64,000 nucleotides of DNA from Mucilaginibacter sp. UR6-1 (lineage in GTDB: Bacteria > Bacteroidota > Bacteroidia > Sphingobacteriales > Sphingobacteriaceae), in assembly GCF_020880975.1 (NCBI RefSeq), contig NZ_JAJIWP010000001.1, positions 372,001 through 436,000 of the forward strand, written 5' to 3'. The position numbers and the translations under genes were made by a program. This document shows, one piece after another, positions 28,336 through 35,406 of the stretch. Under the pieces are notes generated by a model. The model was not told the DNA's origin. It did no database searches and worked only from the letters and a program-made list of their open reading frames with translations. Numbering within the stretch: the stretch's first letter is position 1; every line of letters starts with the position of its first letter.

Positions 28336-29895
28336 ATGAGCTTTAAAGCCCCTGTTATTACAGGTCTCCTGCTTGCTGTGTGTTCACTCAGTTTAATATC
28401 CTTTGATAACAAACATGCCCGTTTATCAAAAGATGATGACGGCCGTACGATATTTATAAAACATTGCAGTGCCTGCCATATGTTGCCCGAGCCGGGGAGT
28501 TTAACTAAGCAAATATGGCAAACCCACGTGCTGCCTGTTATGGCCAGCAGGCTGGGCATTATTTATGCGGGATATGATCCGCTTGGCGGTTTATCTGTCG
28601 AAGAAAAAAAGATAGTCAACGATAATTACATCATCCCGGATCAGCCCGCAATGAGCGATGCGGATTGGAAAAAGCTAAGTGATTACATCATCAGCAACGC
28701 GCCTGATAGTGTATATATTGATAAAAGCCGGTTAATGCGTAACGCGCCGCTAACTGCATTTAAACGAAAAGATATTGTGCTGGATGGGCAGCAACCTTCA
28801 TTGATAACCGGGCTTAAATATAATAATGCCACGCAAACTTTATGGATAGGTATGCTCAGCAACAAGGCATTAAAATGGAAATATGGGAGAGGGGTAACGG
28901 GCACTATAAACACCTCCAGCCCCGCGGTAGGCTTTGTGTTTAAAAATGATACAACCTATTTTACTCAAATAGGTAAGCTATACCCAACAGAGCTAAGCAA
29001 CGGTTTGATCTCGCAATACATTAACGGTGCTAACCCTACTTTAATACCTGCACTGCATCGCCCTGTAAGTACCGCTGTTGATGATATGAATGGCGATGGC
29101 CTGCCCGAAATTGTGGTTTGCAGCTTTGGCAATAAAACCGGTAAACTCTCATTATTCAGTAAAAAGAAGATCAATGGCCGTTATGCAGAAAAAGTACTGC
29201 TTGAGTTACCCGGCGCTATTAAATGTTATATACGTGATATGAACGCCGATGGTAAAAAGGATGTAGTTGCTATGTTTTCTCAGGGGGATGAAAGCGTGTA
29301 TATTTTTTATCAAAAGGATAAGCTTAAGTTCAGTGCCAGCAGAGTGCTGCGCTTTCCGCCAAATTATGGTACTACGGATATGGTACTGACAGATTATAAT
29401 AAAGATGGGCTGACAGATATCATCACTGTACACGGCGACAATGCCGATTACTCTAATATATTAAAGCCGTATCATGGCATCCGTATCAATATAAATAATG
29501 GTAGTGGTAATTTTAACCAAAAATATTTTTATCCGCTGTATGGTGTTACCCGCGTGCTTGCCGATGATTTTGATAAGGATGGTGATACCGACCTGGTAGC
29601 CACGGCCTTTTTTCCGGAATTTACAAAGCTGGCGGATGAATCATTTGTTTATCTGGATAATGTAAACAGCAAAGCGTTTACGTTTAGATCATACATCACA
29701 AAAAGTACCATACCCCTTAAAACGCTTACCCTTGAAAAAGCTGATGTTGACGGCGATGGCGACCTCGATATTATCACCGGGCATTTTGCTCAAAGCCCAG
29801 GCGCGGTACCTGATAGTCTGGATGTAAAATGGCGCACCGCCAATTATGGATTATCCATCTTTTTTAACCAGTTAAATAAACCGGTAATTAAATAA
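28336..29895 (+). CDS. Exported c-type cytochrome with FG-GAP (VCBS) repeat propeller
   Basis: The 519-aa protein has a signal or anchor segment (VITGLLLAVCSLSLISF). The haem c motif CSACHM lies near residue 47 and is followed by a cytochrome-like region to about residue 125. The remainder is a beta-propeller with repeated calcium-binding loops: DDMNGDGLPEIVV, RDMNADGKKDVVA, TDYNKDGLTDIIT, DDFDKDGDTDLVA and ADVDGDGDLDIIT. It should sit in the periplasm or outer membrane as an electron-transfer or binding protein. The substrate is unknown. A 5' inverted repeat and an independent position suggest monocistronic expression. Confidence 0.8.
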   Translation: MSFKAPVITGLLLAVCSLSLISFDNKHARLSKDDDGRTIFIKHCSACHMLPEPGSLTKQIWQTHVLPVMASRLGIIYAGYDPLGGLSVEEKKIVNDNYIIPDQPAMSDADWKKLSDYIISNAPDSVYIDKSRLMRNAPLTAFKRKDIVLDGQQPSLITGLKYNNATQTLWIGMLSNKALKWKYGRGVTGTINTSSPAVGFVFKNDTTYFTQIGKLYPTELSNGLISQYINGANPTLIPALHRPVSTAVDDMNGDGLPEIVVCSFGNKTGKLSLFSKKKINGRYAEKVLLELPGAIKCYIRDMNADGKKDVVAMFSQGDESVYIFYQKDKLKFSASRVLRFPPNYGTTDMVLTDYNKDGLTDIITVHGDNADYSNILKPYHGIRININNGSGNFNQKYFYPLYGVTRVLADDFDKDGDTDLVATAFFPEFTKLADESFVYLDNVNSKAFTFRSYITKSTIPLKTLTLEKADVDGDGDLDIITGHFAQSPGAVPDSLDVKWRTANYGLSIFFNQLNKPVIK

Positions 29896-29966
29896 AGTTA
29901 AGGCTGTTGAAAATTAATTAATTGATATACAGTTAGTTTTTGTATGTATTTTATATTTTATATAAA

Positions 29967-29991
29967 TTCTATAGATTTAGTAGTATATTTG
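29967..29991 (+). promoter_or_regulatory. Shared TTCTATAGATTT element plus TATATTTG -7 box (copy 1)
   Basis: TTCTATAGATTT at 29967-29978 is followed by TATATTTG (TAnnTTTG) at 29984-29991. The same 12-mer and the same -7 box recur at 31969-31980 and 32005-32012, upstream of the second Cys-rich ORF. The 12-mer is partly palindromic around CTATAG (AAAT-T-CTATAG-ATTT), so it may bind a dimeric regulator. Confidence 0.6.
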
Positions 29992-30011
29992 TAGTGTTAA
30001 TACAACAAACA

Positions 30012-30083
30012 ATGAAAACGCCCTACATCTATCCTATGTATCATCTGTTAAGCTCATCTAAAGCCTGCTTTTATTGTTGTTGA
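30012..30083 (+). CDS. Cys-containing putative leader peptide, 23 aa
   Basis: ATG at 30012 to TGA at 30081-30083 encodes a peptide starting MKTPYIYPMYHLL and ending SSSKACFYCC, with three Cys among the last five residues. It begins 21 bases after a consensus -7 box and lies 54 bases before the TlpA-like gene. The final TGT TGT TGA codons overlap the 5' arm of a predicted hairpin. A second ORF with the same MKT start and a Cys-rich end precedes susC at 32060. The layout resembles cysteine-responsive leader peptides known in other phyla. Translation and regulation are inferred. Confidence 0.55.
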   Translation: MKTPYIYPMYHLLSSSKACFYCC

Positions 30084-30120
30084 TTTTTTTCACCGGGACA
30101 ACAAAAAATCTATTAACAAC
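30076..30120 (+). promoter_or_regulatory. Predicted leader hairpin overlapping the Cys codons
   Basis: GTTGTT (30076-30081) pairs with AACAAC (30115-30120) and GATTTTTT (30082-30089) with AAAAAATC (30103-30110), leaving a 4-base bulge (30111-30114) and a 13-base loop. The 5' arm starts inside the terminal Cys codons, so a stalled ribosome would prevent it from forming. It lies 17 bases before the TlpA gene start. Confidence 0.45.
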
Positions 30121-30137
30121 TAACTGACATCATCATC

Positions 30138-31301
30138 ATGAAAAAATATACATTACTGGCTGCCGGTTTGGCATTGCCTACGGTTTTGTTTGCGCAACAA
30201 ATAAATTATAACATAAAGGGCAATATCTCCAATATCAACTCAAGCGGCAAAGCATATCTGCAGTACCGTACCGATGCAGGTACCGTAGTTGATTCGGCAG
30301 AAGTGCAAAAGGGTAGCTTTGTTTTTAAAGGCTCACTGCCTGAGGCTACAAAAGCTACTTTAACAGTTACCCGCAACAACGAAAACTATCAGCAGCAACG
30401 CAATGCCGACAGGTTGCCGCTGTATCTTGAAAATGGTAACATCAACCTGCAAGCTGCTGACTCGGTAGCAAAAGCAACAATACAAGCAGGGCAGCTCAAC
30501 AAAGATAATATTGAGCTTAGCACTGCATTAAAACCTTATAATGATAAGTTACGGGCAGAATACCGGGCTTACAGCAGTTTGCCAAAACATCAGCAAACCA
30601 GCCAGGCCGAAGCCGAACTTGACAAAAGGGTAGAGGCTATTGAGAATGAGCAGAAAGCTGCGCTGGCGCCATTTATTAAATCACACCCAAACTCATTGAT
30701 AGCGCTTGAGGCATTAAAAACCTACGGCGGATATTTTCCGGAAGCGGCCGATGTTGAGCCTTTTTATGCCGGGCTATCAAAGCAGGTTAAAAACAGCAAA
30801 GCGGGCGCGCAATATCAAAAATGGCTGGATGGCTGGAAAAAAACAGCCGTTGGCGCTACGGCTCCTCAATTTACCCAGGCCGATAAGGATGGTAAGCCGG
30901 TTTCTTTAGCCTCATTTAAAGGCAAATATGTACTGGTTGATTTTTGGGCATCGTGGTGCGGCCCTTGCCGCAACGAGAACCCCAATGTGGTAAAAGCCTA
31001 CGATCAATACAAGGATAAAAACTTTACCATACTTGGTATATCGCTGGATAGCAAGCGTGATGCATGGATTAAAGCCGTTGAAGATGATAAGCTGGCCTGG
31101 ACACAGGTATCTGACCTGAAATACTGGAAAAATGAGGTAGCCGAGCTTTATGGTGTAAGGGCAATACCGCAAAACTTTTTGGTAGGCCCTGATGGCAGGA
31201 TCGTAGCTAAAAACCTTACCGGCGACAAGTTGGCTGCAAAGCTTGGTGAAATATACAAAAGCGACAAGAACCTTGCTACGGCAAGTGCAGGCAGCAAATA
31301 A
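30138..31301 (+). CDS. TlpA/AhpC-type thiol-disulfide oxidoreductase with N-terminal DUF4369-like domain
   Basis: The 387-aa exported protein has a signal peptide (MKKYTLLAAGLALPTVLFAQ) and an N-terminal beta-rich DUF4369-like domain to about residue 120 (YNIKGNISNINSSGKAYLQY). A helical linker precedes the thioredoxin-fold C-terminal domain. The active site is FWASWCGPCRNENPNVV near residue 275, and the cis-proline region is YGVRAIPQNFLVGPDGRIVA. It should act as a periplasmic disulfide reductase. It is preceded by a short Cys-rich ORF and a leader hairpin, and followed after 12 bases by tRNA-Cys, which could be on the same transcript. Confidence 0.92.
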   Translation: MKKYTLLAAGLALPTVLFAQQINYNIKGNISNINSSGKAYLQYRTDAGTVVDSAEVQKGSFVFKGSLPEATKATLTVTRNNENYQQQRNADRLPLYLENGNINLQAADSVAKATIQAGQLNKDNIELSTALKPYNDKLRAEYRAYSSLPKHQQTSQAEAELDKRVEAIENEQKAALAPFIKSHPNSLIALEALKTYGGYFPEAADVEPFYAGLSKQVKNSKAGAQYQKWLDGWKKTAVGATAPQFTQADKDGKPVSLASFKGKYVLVDFWASWCGPCRNENPNVVKAYDQYKDKNFTILGISLDSKRDAWIKAVEDDKLAWTQVSDLKYWKNEVAELYGVRAIPQNFLVGPDGRIVAKNLTGDKLAAKLGEIYKSDKNLATASAGSK

Positions 31302-31313
31302 CATAGTACAACA

Positions 31314-31384
31314 GGTAGGGTGGCCGAGTGGTCAGGCGGAGGTCTGCAAAACCTTTTACGACGGTTCGAATCCGTTCCCAACCT
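31314..31384 (+). tRNA. tRNA-Cys (GCA)
   Basis: The cloverleaf folds with anticodon stem GAGGT/ACCTT, loop CTGCAAA (anticodon GCA), T-stem GACGG/CCGTT with TTCGAAT loop, and discriminator T as expected for Cys. The acceptor stem GGTAGGG/CCCAACC has one A-A mismatch at position 4-69. No CCA is encoded. It starts 12 bases after the TlpA-like gene stop. Confidence 0.93.
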
Positions 31385-31625
31385 CTCTTAGCACAAGTGG
31401 TGGTTCTTTGTGCTGCTGAAGATGGCCCCGGCGCGAGAGCGCCGGGCCAATACTTCAACTAAAGCTTTAACTATTAACTGACTATTTATTCCACGGGCGG
31501 CTGCGATAGCATCCCGGAGGCTTGAAAACCGGCGCAATGCCGGCAACAGGTCAAACAAACTGTGTTAGGGTGTAACTACACAGCAGGAGCGGCTGAAGTC
31601 ATTGTAGCCGCTCCTTTTTTTTACA
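31385..31625 (+). ncRNA. Unclassified structured leader between tRNA-Cys and thioredoxin
   Basis: This stretch holds a series of stable hairpins: AGCACAA/TTGTGCT (31390-31414), GGCCCCGGCGC with GCGCCGGGCC (31424-31448), a multibranched region at about 31490-31565 including CCGGC/GCCGG, and TGTGTTAG with CTACACA (31561-31582). A strong terminator follows, just before the thioredoxin start. No protein frame is convincing. It could be a riboswitch-type or T-box-like attenuator, or a trailer RNA of the tRNA transcript. I compared it by eye with common riboswitch consensus sequences (SAM-I, TPP, cobalamin) and found no match. Confidence 0.4.
31585..31620 (+). terminator. Strong intrinsic terminator directly before thioredoxin gene
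   Basis: AGGAGCGGCT (31585-31594) pairs with AGCCGCTCCT (31606-31615), followed by a run of eight or nine T. The thioredoxin ATG is only about 14 bases further, so the terminator either ends the tRNA transcript or acts as an attenuator. Confidence 0.85.
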
Positions 31626-31633
31626 TTGATGAA

Positions 31634-31954
31634 ATGATGGCTGATTTTGACTCACATATTTTTTACCATCAGGCTAATGATGCTGAGAGCTTGCTTATTT
31701 ACAGTTTTTGGGCACCCTGGTGCTCATCATGCGCTATGTTAAAACCTGTTTTGAACGCGCTTGAGCAGGAGTACAATAAAAAGATCAGCATTATTTCTGT
31801 TAATGTTGATGACGAGCCGGACCTGGCCGCACAATTTTCGGTACGATATATCCCCGCACTTATTTTTATTAAAAATGGCCGTGTAGTTGGCCAACATACA
31901 GGCGCTATACCGTATAAGGATATTGATATTAAAATAAATGCTCTACTTGCATAA
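31634..31954 (+). CDS. Thioredoxin family protein
   Basis: A single thioredoxin domain of about 106 aa with no signal peptide. The active site is FWAPWCSSCAMLKPVLN (Cys-Ser-Ser-Cys rather than Cys-Gly-Pro-Cys), and the conserved cis-proline is in VRYIPALIFIKNGRVVGQ. I start it at ATG 31634 (MMADFDSHIF), because the longer frame runs back through the terminator hairpin. The altered Cys-x-x-Cys suggests a more specialised redox partner than the general reductase. Placement behind a terminator and structured leader suggests conditional expression. Confidence 0.88.
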   Translation: MMADFDSHIFYHQANDAESLLIYSFWAPWCSSCAMLKPVLNALEQEYNKKISIISVNVDDEPDLAAQFSVRYIPALIFIKNGRVVGQHTGAIPYKDIDIKINALLA

Positions 31955-31968
31955 TTAAATACTACTAT

Positions 31969-32012
31969 TTCTATAGATTTTGTTGTGTTTGTGAAATTTA
32001 TCTTTATATTTG
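31969..32012 (+). promoter_or_regulatory. Shared TTCTATAGATTT element and TTG-N19-TATATTTG promoter (copy 2)
   Basis: TTCTATAGATTT lies at 31969-31980. TTG at 31983-31985 and TATATTTG at 32005-32012 are 19 bases apart, a good Bacteroidota promoter. The element is identical to that at 29967-29978 and overlaps the upstream edge of the -33 region here. Confidence 0.65.
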
Positions 32013-32059
32013 CTTCCGTTCAGTACAAACAGCAGTATTTAACCACAAATAATCACATC

Positions 32060-32137
32060 ATGAAAACACGCTACTATCAGTTACACAACAAGCACACCGG
32101 CACCGCCATGCGATGTTGTTGTTGCTGCTGTGCATAG
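32060..32137 (+). CDS. Leader peptide with six consecutive cysteines, 25 aa
   Basis: ATG at 32060 to TAG at 32135-32137 encodes MKTRYYQLHNKHTG followed by TAMR, then six Cys in a row (TGT TGT TGT TGC TGC TGT) and Ala. It starts 47 bases after a consensus -7 box and precedes susC by about 160 bases. Six adjacent Cys codons would make translation strongly dependent on charged tRNA-Cys, whose gene is nearby. An 8-bp hairpin begins 18 bases after the stop. I infer a cysteine-sensing regulatory ORF; a metal-binding microprotein is the alternative. Confidence 0.65.
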   Translation: MKTRYYQLHNKHTGTAMRCCCCCCA

Positions 32138-32155
32138 TACGTGTACCTCAATAAA

Positions 32156-32200
32156 GCGTAACGACCTGCACACAGCATTTCACTAATCGTTGCGTTACGC
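32156..32200 (+). promoter_or_regulatory. Leader hairpin between Cys-run ORF and susC
   Basis: GCGTAACG (32156-32163) and CGTTACGC (32193-32200) are perfect complements separated by 29 bases; an alternative AACGA/TCGTT pairing competes inside. No T-run follows, so it is not a simple intrinsic terminator; it could control Rho access or RNA stability. Confidence 0.5.
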
Positions 32201-32298
32201 AATCCCTGTAGTTTAATTCAAATTATCCCTATTGTATAACAATGGTCAGGGTGTGCTTTGCCATGCCTGCGCTATTAATAATTCAACCCAAAATAAAA

Positions 32299-35200
32299 AT
32301 GCAACAACGTTACTTCAACATTATTGAAAGTTCTCAGCGTGAGCCTTGGTCGGGTAGTTCCCGGTTTATTAAGCACACGTTACAAATAATTTTAGCACTA
32401 ATAGTATTTATACCGTTATGGGCAGGTGCGCAAAACCAGCCACCGCTTATCAACTCAAAACTTAACGGACAAATTTTAGATTCAAAAACCCGCGAACCAC
32501 TTCCGGGTGCATCGGTACAAATAAAAGGCACTACACACCAGGTAGTTACGGATGCTGATGGAAAGTTCACTTTTACCACAGGTCAAAAATTTCCGTATAC
32601 GCTGATCATCACTTACATCGGTTACGAAAAACATGAAATTGATGCCACAGGCGAAAATATAAGCATCAGCCTAAAGGCACTTACCAACGAGCTTAATGAG
32701 GTAATGGTAGTTGCCTATGGTACTCAGGAAAAACGCAACCTGATAGGCTCGGTAACCAAAGCTAAGCTGGATGATGTAAAAGCGTTACCGGGTGGCAGCT
32801 TTGAATCGCAATTACAGGGCAAAGTTGCCGGTTTGCAGATCAGCACCAATACAGGCGTACCCGGCGAAACTATTAACGTAAGGCTTCGCGGCGCAACAAG
32901 TATAAACGGCAACAATAATCCGTTGTATGTTATTGATGGCGTTTTTATTGAGAACGGCAGCTTGCAAACCTACAGCACAGGCGGTAAGGCTACCTCACCA
33001 ATCGCGGATATTAACCCGAATGACATTGAAAGCATATCCGTATTGAAAGATGCCGAGGCTACCGTACTTTATGGTGTACGAGGTGCAAACGGTGCCATTA
33101 TTGTTACAACCAAGCGTGGCAAGTTTAATCAAAAACCAAAGGTTGATCTTAATATATCGCAGGGATGGTCAAAAGCTGCCAAGTTATGGGAATTGGCCAC
33201 CGGACCTGAACATGCTGAACTTGTTAATGAAAATTTCATAAACACAGGCGGAGATCCGACTAAAGTGCCGTTTCAACCGGCTACAACCACGTTCCCTACC
33301 GGTCGTGGTAACCCGCAGGATCAGCAAACTTACGATAGGCTGGGCCAGGTGTTCCGCACTGCCCGTTTGCAAAATTATGATGTTTCGGTAAGCGGCGGTA
33401 ATAATGGTTCAAGGTATTATTTGGGAGCGGGCTATAACAAGCAGGAATCAATATTGCGTCCGATCGACTTTGATCGTGCCAGCTTTAAAGCCAATTTTGA
33501 CCAAAAACTGAGTGATAAAGTTACCATTGGTACAAGCAATAGTTTTTCGCGCACTTTCCGTAACGAGGGCCGTGCGGGTGATGGCCCGGCAGGTGGTATT
33601 TTGCAGGCCGCATTGCATACGCCAACCTATTTGTCACCTTATAATGATCAGGGTGTTTTGGTGGGCCGTGCGGGTTTTGATAACGTACAGTTACTGTTAG
33701 ATAACTACGATGTAAACTCAACCAGTTTACGCTATATAGGTAACGTTTACGGCGAATGGGATATATTACCTAACCTGAAATTCCGCTCGAGCTTTAGTGC
33801 CGATTATAATAACTATGATGAATCTGAATACTGGAATACTTTTTTATTGTCAGGTTCGCCAAGTGGTTTAGCTACCTCATCATTAGGCCGCCGCAGTTCA
33901 TTAATCAATGAACAAACTTTAACCTACCGCAAAAAAATTAACGATAAACATTCGTTTGGTATATTGATAGGTAATACACTCCAAAGCACAGTTTACAGCC
34001 GCACCTTTGCACAGGGAACCGGCTTTGCCAATAACTCTTACAAGCTGATCTCATCGGCAGCGGTTACAACCGGATCTGAAAGCTGGTCAAAACGTAACCT
34101 TGCCTCGTTTTTTGCCAAGGTTGATTATAATTTTGCCGGTAAATACCTGTTTGATGCCAGCGTTCGTGCCGATGGTTCATCAGCCTTTGGTGATAACAAA
34201 AAGTGGGGATATTTTCCCGGCGTAGGCGCGGCATGGAATATTAAGGAAGAAGACTTTTTGAAAGATGCAGGCTTTCTTACCGACTTAAAACTGCGTACCA
34301 GCTATGGTATAACAGGCAGCCAGGCCGGCGCGTCAGATTTTGCATCATTAGGTTTGTGGGCCAGCGGTGCATCTTATCAGGGTAATCCGGGCACTGCACC
34401 GCAGCAGTTATCCAATCCCGATTTACATTGGGAGCGCACGTCGCAGTTTAACGTAGGTGTTGACGTGGCTTTTTTCAACAACCGTTTAGGTGTTGAATTT
34501 AACTACTACCGTAAATACACATCTGATGGTATAATATTTAGTCCGCTTGCTGCAACCCAGGGCTTCTCAGGTGTATCTACTAACAATTTCGAGATAAGCA
34601 ATAAAGGTTTTGAACTTGCTATTACTTCAACTAACATTAAAACAAAAGATTTTACCTGGACAACAAGCTTAAATGTATCCCGCAATATCAACAAAATTGA
34701 AAAGTTGGAACGCCCTATCCGTTTTGGCAGCCGCGACCTGATACTGCAACAGGAGGGTAGCCCGCTGTATTCATTCTGGGTATATAAGGAGCTGGGTGTT
34801 GACCCGCAAACCGGCAACGTGATTTATGAAGATTACAATGGCGATGGTAAGATCACTGCCGATGACCGCCAGATATTAGGCAGCATATGGCCTAAATACT
34901 ATGGAGGCTTAACCACCAACCTTACTTACAAGGCTTTTGATCTGGGCGCGTTGCTGTCATTCTCATATGGTAATAAAATCTACAACCATAACCGGTTTTT
35001 TGGCGAAGCAGGCGGTGCCCGTGATGCGGCCCGTGTAATATTTGCCAGCAATGTTGACAGGTGGCAGCAACCCGGCGATATAACCGATACCCCACGCCCT
35101 GATGGTATAAACAATAATAACTATAAAGATGGCGGTGGCCGCTGGCTGGAGAATGGTTCATTCCTTCGCCTGCGCTCATTAACATTGGGTTACACACTGC

Positions 35201-35397
35201 CAAAAACACTAACGCAAAAAGTAGGTATTCAAAATCTGCGCGTGTATGCCATAGGTGCCAACCTGTTCACAGTAACTAAATACACCGGCCTTGATCCGGA
35301 ATCAAGCGCGAGCAGTGCGCAAAACGAGCAGGGTATTGACTTGGGTACTCCACCGCAACCCCGTTCTTTCCAAATAGGCGTAAACGTAACATTCTAA
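32299..35397 (+). CDS. SusC/RagA-type TonB-dependent outer-membrane transporter
   Basis: The protein of about 1032 aa has a long N-terminus ending in a signal peptide (IILALIVFIPLWAGAQ) and a carboxypeptidase-D-like domain (LNGQILDSKTREPLPGASVQ, ITYIGYEKHEID). The plug domain carries the SusC signature (IRGRGATSING-like VRLRGATSINGNNNPLYVID), and a 22-strand barrel ends in the aromatic residue of NVTF. SusC proteins import oligomers or complex nutrients with a SusD lid. I prefer the ATG at 32299; the in-frame ATG at 32242 adds 19 residues without support. It heads an operon of seven genes with SoxC-like and YeiH-like products, so its substrate is probably organosulfur or a sulfated compound. 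Confidence 0.95.
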   Translation: MQQRYFNIIESSQREPWSGSSRFIKHTLQIILALIVFIPLWAGAQNQPPLINSKLNGQILDSKTREPLPGASVQIKGTTHQVVTDADGKFTFTTGQKFPYTLIITYIGYEKHEIDATGENISISLKALTNELNEVMVVAYGTQEKRNLIGSVTKAKLDDVKALPGGSFESQLQGKVAGLQISTNTGVPGETINVRLRGATSINGNNNPLYVIDGVFIENGSLQTYSTGGKATSPIADINPNDIESISVLKDAEATVLYGVRGANGAIIVTTKRGKFNQKPKVDLNISQGWSKAAKLWELATGPEHAELVNENFINTGGDPTKVPFQPATTTFPTGRGNPQDQQTYDRLGQVFRTARLQNYDVSVSGGNNGSRYYLGAGYNKQESILRPIDFDRASFKANFDQKLSDKVTIGTSNSFSRTFRNEGRAGDGPAGGILQAALHTPTYLSPYNDQGVLVGRAGFDNVQLLLDNYDVNSTSLRYIGNVYGEWDILPNLKFRSSFSADYNNYDESEYWNTFLLSGSPSGLATSSLGRRSSLINEQTLTYRKKINDKHSFGILIGNTLQSTVYSRTFAQGTGFANNSYKLISSAAVTTGSESWSKRNLASFFAKVDYNFAGKYLFDASVRADGSSAFGDNKKWGYFPGVGAAWNIKEEDFLKDAGFLTDLKLRTSYGITGSQAGASDFASLGLWASGASYQGNPGTAPQQLSNPDLHWERTSQFNVGVDVAFFNNRLGVEFNYYRKYTSDGIIFSPLAATQGFSGVSTNNFEISNKGFELAITSTNIKTKDFTWTTSLNVSRNINKIEKLERPIRFGSRDLILQQEGSPLYSFWVYKELGVDPQTGNVIYEDYNGDGKITADDRQILGSIWPKYYGGLTTNLTYKAFDLGALLSFSYGNKIYNHNRFFGEAGGARDAARVIFASNVDRWQQPGDITDTPRPDGINNNNYKDGGGRWLENGSFLRLRSLTLGYTLPKTLTQKVGIQNLRVYAIGANLFTVTKYTGLDPESSASSAQNEQGIDLGTPPQPRSFQIGVNVTF

Positions 35398-35406
35398 GTA
35401 ATCATC

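Noticed and set aside
31490..31570. SAM-I, TPP or cobalamin riboswitch before the thioredoxin
   Set aside because: Some fragments (a TGAAAACC and GGCAAC pair) recall SAM-I, but the order, spacing and kink-turn sequence do not fit any of these classes.
31562..31633. Extended N-terminus of the thioredoxin
   Set aside because: This part of the frame lies in the terminator hairpin and T-run and has no conserved residues; ATG at 31634 is used.
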